DNA of 64,000 nt from Holophagales bacterium. GTDB taxonomy: Bacteria > Acidobacteriota > Thermoanaerobaculia > UBA5066. Where the stretch lies: positions 1-64,000 of the forward strand of contig JADKBZ010000004.1 in NCBI GenBank assembly GCA_016714815.1, in the 5' to 3' direction. This document shows positions 60,868 through 64,000 of the stretch, one piece after another; the first letter of the stretch is position 1; the number at the start of each line of letters is the position of its first letter. The notes beneath the pieces are model-generated. The model ran no database searches, had not been told where the DNA came from, and saw only the letters and a program-made list of their open reading frames with translations. The translations under genes were made by a program, and so were the position numbers.

Positions 60868-61632
60868 TCAATCCGCTCTTGACACCGGGCTCTCGAGGAG
60901 GGTGCGGGCGCAGGCGGCGAGCAGCGGGTCGGCGGAAGGATCCATCGAGAGCCGCTCCAGGACCGAGCGCACGGAAGCCCGCAGGAGCGACAGGGAGATG
61001 GCCCTCGGCGTTCTCGGAGAGAGGAGAACGGCCGTTCGAACCGCCGTGCGCGCCATCCAGCGCTCGTTCGACGCCAGGTGGACCAGCGAACCTTCCTTCG
61101 GGTGCCGGACGAGAAGCCAGGCGGTCAGGTCTTCCTCGACGAGACGCGGGTTGGAGAGGAGTGCTGCCAGCACGTCCACTTCCCCGTCGTCCAGGAGCGG
61201 CCCGACGAGCGCCCGGTCGGCGATCCGCGCGAGAGCCGCCTTCTCCCCGAGAGAGAGCTTCGGAAGCTTCTCCAGGATGCGACGGTTCGCCGAGGACCGC
61301 ACCGGAGCCGGAGTCCGCGCCTCCCGGCCCACGTCGACCAGGTCGCGCCACGGGAGGTCCTCGAGGAGGCGCAGCGCCTCGGCGCGCGGCGCCGCCGGAT
61401 GGAGCGCCACGGCCTTGCGAACCTCGCGGCTCGACAGGAGCCCCGGCGCCGCCAGGACCTCGGCGACGACCGCCTCCCCCGAATACGGGTGGCGAAGGCA
61501 GCGCAGGACGTCGGATTCGGAGAGACGCGAGACGTTCTCGCGGACGAAGGCCGCCAGCGCCGCCCGATCGGCCCGCACGAGCGCGGTCGTGAGCGACGCG
61601 CGATCCGGCGCGTCCGGAGGGCCCCCGTTCAC
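60868..61632 (-). CDS. Helical-repeat (HEAT-like) protein, relative of the 58.9-kb gene
   Basis: A 254-residue all-helical protein made of repeating units with alternating HPAAP, NPRL and SPRTPR turns, for example VALHPAAPRAEALRLLEDLPW and LLSNPRLVEEDLTAWLLV. No signal peptide or catalytic motif is visible. The repeat turns resemble those of the gene at 58852-59916, so the two are probably distant relatives flanking the RodZ-like gene. Start is GTG, 7 nt after a GATAAT that overlaps the trpA stop. Confidence 0.75.
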   Translation of the reverse strand: MNGGPPDAPDRASLTTALVRADRAALAAFVRENVSRLSESDVLRCLRHPYSGEAVVAEVLAAPGLLSSREVRKAVALHPAAPRAEALRLLEDLPWRDLVDVGREARTPAPVRSSANRRILEKLPKLSLGEKAALARIADRALVGPLLDDGEVDVLAALLSNPRLVEEDLTAWLLVRHPKEGSLVHLASNERWMARTAVRTAVLLSPRTPRAISLSLLRASVRSVLERLSMDPSADPLLAACARTLLESPVSRAD

Positions 61633-61639
61633 ACCTCCG

Positions 61640-61645
61640 ATTATC
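61640..61645 (-). promoter_or_regulatory. Candidate -10 of the HEAT-like gene overlapping the trpA stop
   Basis: On the minus strand GATAAT contains the TAA stop codon of trpA and is followed by 7 nt (CGGAGGT, also a possible ribosome site) and the GTG at 61632. Confidence 0.4.
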
Positions 61646-62450
61646 GTCCCGTCGCGGCGGCGAGTCGCCTGACGAGCGCCGCGGCGGCCGCGACCGGATC
61701 CTCTCCCGCGGCGACCGCGCCCTCCATGGCGAGAACGACGGCGCTGCCGACGACGACGCCGTCGGCGATCCGCGCGACCGCCGCGACCTGCTCGGGGCTG
61801 GAGATGCCGAAGCCGACGGCGACCGGAAGCCGGCCCACGCCCGCCTTCACGCGAGAGACGAGCTCCGCCAGCCCTTCGGGAACGTCCGCCCGGACTCCGG
61901 TGACTCCGGGCCGCGAGACGACGTAGACGAACCCGCGCGAAAGCCGTCCGACGATCTTCACGCGCCGCGGCGGCGAAGTGGGCGCGAGAAGGAAGACCGG
62001 GTCGAGGCGCGTGGCGCGAAGGGTCGAGGCGAACGCCTGCCCCTCCTCCGGGGGAAGGTCGGTGACGAGGGCTCCGTCGACGCCCGCCTCCGCCGCGTGC
62101 GAGGCGAACGCGGCCTCCCCCATCGCCAGGACGGGGTTCGCGTAGCCGAAGAGGACGACGGGAACGTCGAGCCCCCCGGCGCGGGCGCGGGCGACGAGGT
62201 CCAGGACTCCCGTCAGGCGCGTCCCCGCCGCGAGCGAGCGCTCGCTCGCCCGCTGGATCGCGGGCCCGTCGGCGATCGGATCGGAGAACGGGACACCGAG
62301 CTCGACGACGTCGGCACCCGCCTCGGCGAGGGCCGGGAGAAGGCGCTGGGTCACCTCGAGCGACGGGTCCCCCGCCTCGACGAAGACGATGAGCGCCGCG
62401 CGCCGTTCGCGCGCGGATCGCGTAAACGCGCGTGCGATCCGCCCGCTCAC
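61641..62450 (-). CDS. trpA: Tryptophan synthase alpha chain
   Basis: Cleaves indole-glycerol phosphate to indole. The 269-residue TIM barrel has the catalytic Glu50 in VELGVPFSDP and Asp61 in ADGPAIQRA. The phosphate-binding loop GFGISSPEQV is present. The usual FITAGDP reads FVEAGDP here. Start is GTG overlapping the trpB stop (GTGA). Normal length and otherwise intact. Confidence 0.96.
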   Translation of the reverse strand: MSGRIARAFTRSARERRAALIVFVEAGDPSLEVTQRLLPALAEAGADVVELGVPFSDPIADGPAIQRASERSLAAGTRLTGVLDLVARARAGGLDVPVVLFGYANPVLAMGEAAFASHAAEAGVDGALVTDLPPEEGQAFASTLRATRLDPVFLLAPTSPPRRVKIVGRLSRGFVYVVSRPGVTGVRADVPEGLAELVSRVKAGVGRLPVAVGFGISSPEQVAAVARIADGVVVGSAVVLAMEGAVAAGEDPVAAAAALVRRLAAATGR

Positions 62451-63670
62451 GACGCCACCCCCGCCAGCCCTTCGAGGCCTTCGAGGCGCGCCACGCTCGG
62501 GACGTCCTTGTCGCCGCGTCCGGAAAGGCCGATGACGATGGTCGAGCCGGGCCGCTTCCGCGCCTCGCGCAGGACCCAGGCAACGGCGTGCGCGGACTCG
62601 AGGGCGGGGATGATCCCCTCCTTCTCCGAAAGGGCGTGGAACGCGGCGAGAGCCTCGTCGTCGGTGACGCTCTCGTATCGCGTCCGTCCGAGCGCGGCGA
62701 GGTTCGCGTGCTCGGGACCGACCGCAGGGTAGTCGAGGCCCGCGGAAACGGAGTGCGTCGGGAGGATCTGCCCGTCGTCGTCGGCGAGGACGAGGGTCCG
62801 GGTCCCGTGCAGGACGCCGACGCGACCCGGCCCGAAGCGGGCCGCGTGCTCGCCGGGAGCGGCAGAGCGTCCGCCGGCCTCGACGCCGACGAGCTCGACC
62901 CCGGCGTCGGCGAGGAACGCGTGAAAGAGGCCGATCGCGTTCGAGCCGCCGCCGACGCAGGCGACCAGGAGATCGGGGAGCTTTCCGCCGAGGACCTTCC
63001 GCGCCTGCAGGCGCGTCTCGCGCCCGATGACGGCGTGGAAATCCCGGACCATCCGCGGGTAGGGGTGCGGGCCGAGGACCGAGCCGAGGACGTAGTGCGT
63101 GTCGCCGTAGTTCGCCACCCAGTCGCGCATCGCCTCGTTGATGGCGTCCTTCAGCGTCTTCGAGCCGGACTCGACGGCGACGACCTTCGTCCCGAGGAGG
63201 CGCATCCGGTAGACGTTCAGCGCCTGCCTCTCGATGTCGACCGATCCCATGTAGACGACGCAGGGGAGGCCCATGAGCGCCGCCGCCGTCGCCGTCGCGA
63301 CGCCGTGCTGCCCGGCGCCGGTCTCGGCGATGACGCGGCTCTTCCCCATCCGCTTCGCCAGGAGCACCTGCCCGAGGGCGTTGTTGATCTTGTGCGCGCC
63401 CGTGTGGAGGAGGTCCTCGCGCTTGAGGAAGATCCGCGCTCCCAGCTCGGCAGAGAGGCGGCGCGCCTCGGTCAGGGGCGTCGGGCGGCCCGCGTAGGTC
63501 GTCAGGAGCTCGTGCAGCTCGCGACGGAAGGAGGCGTCGGCGCGCGCCTTCGCGTAGGCGCGGGTCAGCTCCTCGACGGGCGCCATCAGCGTCTCGGGGA
63601 CGAACCGACCGCCGAACTCACCGAACCGCCCCGATGCGTCGGCCTCGGGAACCACGAACTTTTCAGCCAC
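62447..63670 (-). CDS. trpB: Tryptophan synthase beta chain
   Basis: Joins indole with serine. The 407-residue PLP enzyme has the cofactor lysine Lys94 in HTGAHKINNALGQ, the GAGQHGVATA loop and the phosphate-binding CVGGGSNAIG. It is the standard TrpB1 type. Start is GTG, overlapping the end of trpF by 8 nt, with GGGGAGGA upstream. The order trpF-trpB-trpA is a common operon. Confidence 0.98.
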   Translation of the reverse strand: MAEKFVVPEADASGRFGEFGGRFVPETLMAPVEELTRAYAKARADASFRRELHELLTTYAGRPTPLTEARRLSAELGARIFLKREDLLHTGAHKINNALGQVLLAKRMGKSRVIAETGAGQHGVATATAAALMGLPCVVYMGSVDIERQALNVYRMRLLGTKVVAVESGSKTLKDAINEAMRDWVANYGDTHYVLGSVLGPHPYPRMVRDFHAVIGRETRLQARKVLGGKLPDLLVACVGGGSNAIGLFHAFLADAGVELVGVEAGGRSAAPGEHAARFGPGRVGVLHGTRTLVLADDDGQILPTHSVSAGLDYPAVGPEHANLAALGRTRYESVTDDEALAAFHALSEKEGIIPALESAHAVAWVLREARKRPGSTIVIGLSGRGDKDVPSVARLEGLEGLAGVAS

Positions 63671-64000
63671 CGGTCCTCCCCTTCTCCCGTTCCACCTGGT
63701 TCACCCGATTCCCCTGCCGGACCGCCGCGACGAACGCCGCGAGCCTGGCCGGGTCCTTGATCCCCGGGGCGCTCTCGACGCCCGAAGCGACGTCGACGCC
63801 CGCCGGCGTGCACGCCGAAACCGCGCTCGCCACGTTCCGGGGCGAGAGTCCCCCCGCCACGAAGAGCCGTCGCGTCGCCGGGAAGTGAGAAAGGAGGCTC
63901 CAATCCCACGTTTCGCCGGTCCCCCCCGCGAGCGACGCGTGGGCCGCGTCGAGGAGGAGAACGTCCGCCGGCCACGACGCGGCCTCTTCCAGCGAATCCC
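63663..64000 (-). CDS. trpF: Phosphoribosylanthranilate isomerase, C-terminal part (cut by window edge)
   Basis: The frame is open to the right edge, giving the last 111 residues or so. TrpF landmarks are LLLDAAHASLAGGTGETWDW, the phosphate loop FVAGGLSPRNV and the ending GVDVASGVESAPGIKDPARL. It isomerises phosphoribosylanthranilate in tryptophan synthesis. The stop overlaps the trpB start by 8 nt. The C-terminus carries about 15 extra residues after VAAVRQ. Confidence 0.95.
   Translation of the reverse strand, partial: DSLEEAASWPADVLLLDAAHASLAGGTGETWDWSLLSHFPATRRLFVAGGLSPRNVASAVSACTPAGVDVASGVESAPGIKDPARLAAFVAAVRQGNRVNQVEREKGRTGG

Overview
The window is a continuous piece of a high-GC (roughly 70%) bacterial chromosome with dense, mostly housekeeping gene content. 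The organism is a diderm. A full Kdo supply route (kdsA, kdsB, kdsC, kdsD), LolA, an OmpA-type protein, a large outer-membrane barrel protein and Tat export genes are all present. Together with a Ser/Thr kinase, a PP2C phosphatase, a MoxR/DUF58/transglutaminase operon and the DevBCA-like exporter, this looks like an Acidobacteriota-type genome. That taxonomic guess is inference only; there is no rRNA in the window. No phage, insertion sequence, CRISPR array, tRNA or rRNA was found.

Layout. 0-9.3 kb (minus): Ser/Thr kinase with a hypothetical gene, then a fatty-acid/phospholipid operon reading yceD-rpmF-plsX-fabH-fabD-ybaK-fabG-acpP-fabF. 9.4-14.2 kb (plus): three overlapping GT4 glycosyltransferases and a polyprenyl-phosphate sugar transferase (surface polysaccharide). 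14.2-21.7 kb (minus): a YKG-repeat exported protein and the tightly overlapping operon pgpA-murB-manC-moxR-DUF58-tgpA; ManC would supply GDP-mannose to the glycosyltransferases. 21.7-22.8 kb: recA with a strong terminator. 22.8-23.7 kb: the one long non-coding stretch, holding a 9-bp tandem repeat and an inverted-repeat element with a palindromic core. 23.7-31.2 kb (plus): a large three-part outer-membrane protein (frameshifted), a secreted protein, purH, lolA, yajQ, polyprenyl synthase. 31.4-36.4 kb: TPR gene, a divergent hypothetical gene, kdsB-pyrG, a dual-specificity phosphatase, an epoxide-hydrolase-like enzyme. 36.4-41.1 kb: a 61-bp perfect palindrome, transketolase (minus), kdsA and ompA (both frameshifted). 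41.2-45.5 kb: ygbA with a membrane gene (minus) and, divergently, tetR-devC-devA-devB. 45.5-51.5 kb: a DUF2207-like membrane protein and AlkD (minus), divergent from gntR-ABC ATPase-permease. 51.5-57.1 kb: kdsD-kdsC, tatC-tatA (minus), ctpA, ychF. 57.1-64 kb (minus): PP2C, J-domain/TPR protein, two related helical-repeat proteins flanking a RodZ-like gene, then trpF-trpB-trpA entering from the right edge.

Three features recur. First, many genes have a TANNNT- or GATAAT-like hexamer 5-10 nt before the start codon, which is the layout expected for leaderless transcripts; four such hexamers are built on the stop codon of the gene before. Second, start/stop overlaps (ATGA or GTGA) link most operon members. 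Third, three genes are each broken by a single missing base in a short G or C run, which looks more like uncorrected sequencing error than decay. The candidates for something undescribed are the palindrome family, the ABC permease fused to a propeller-like domain, the kinase with a degenerate receiver domain, and the non-coding inverted-repeat block.
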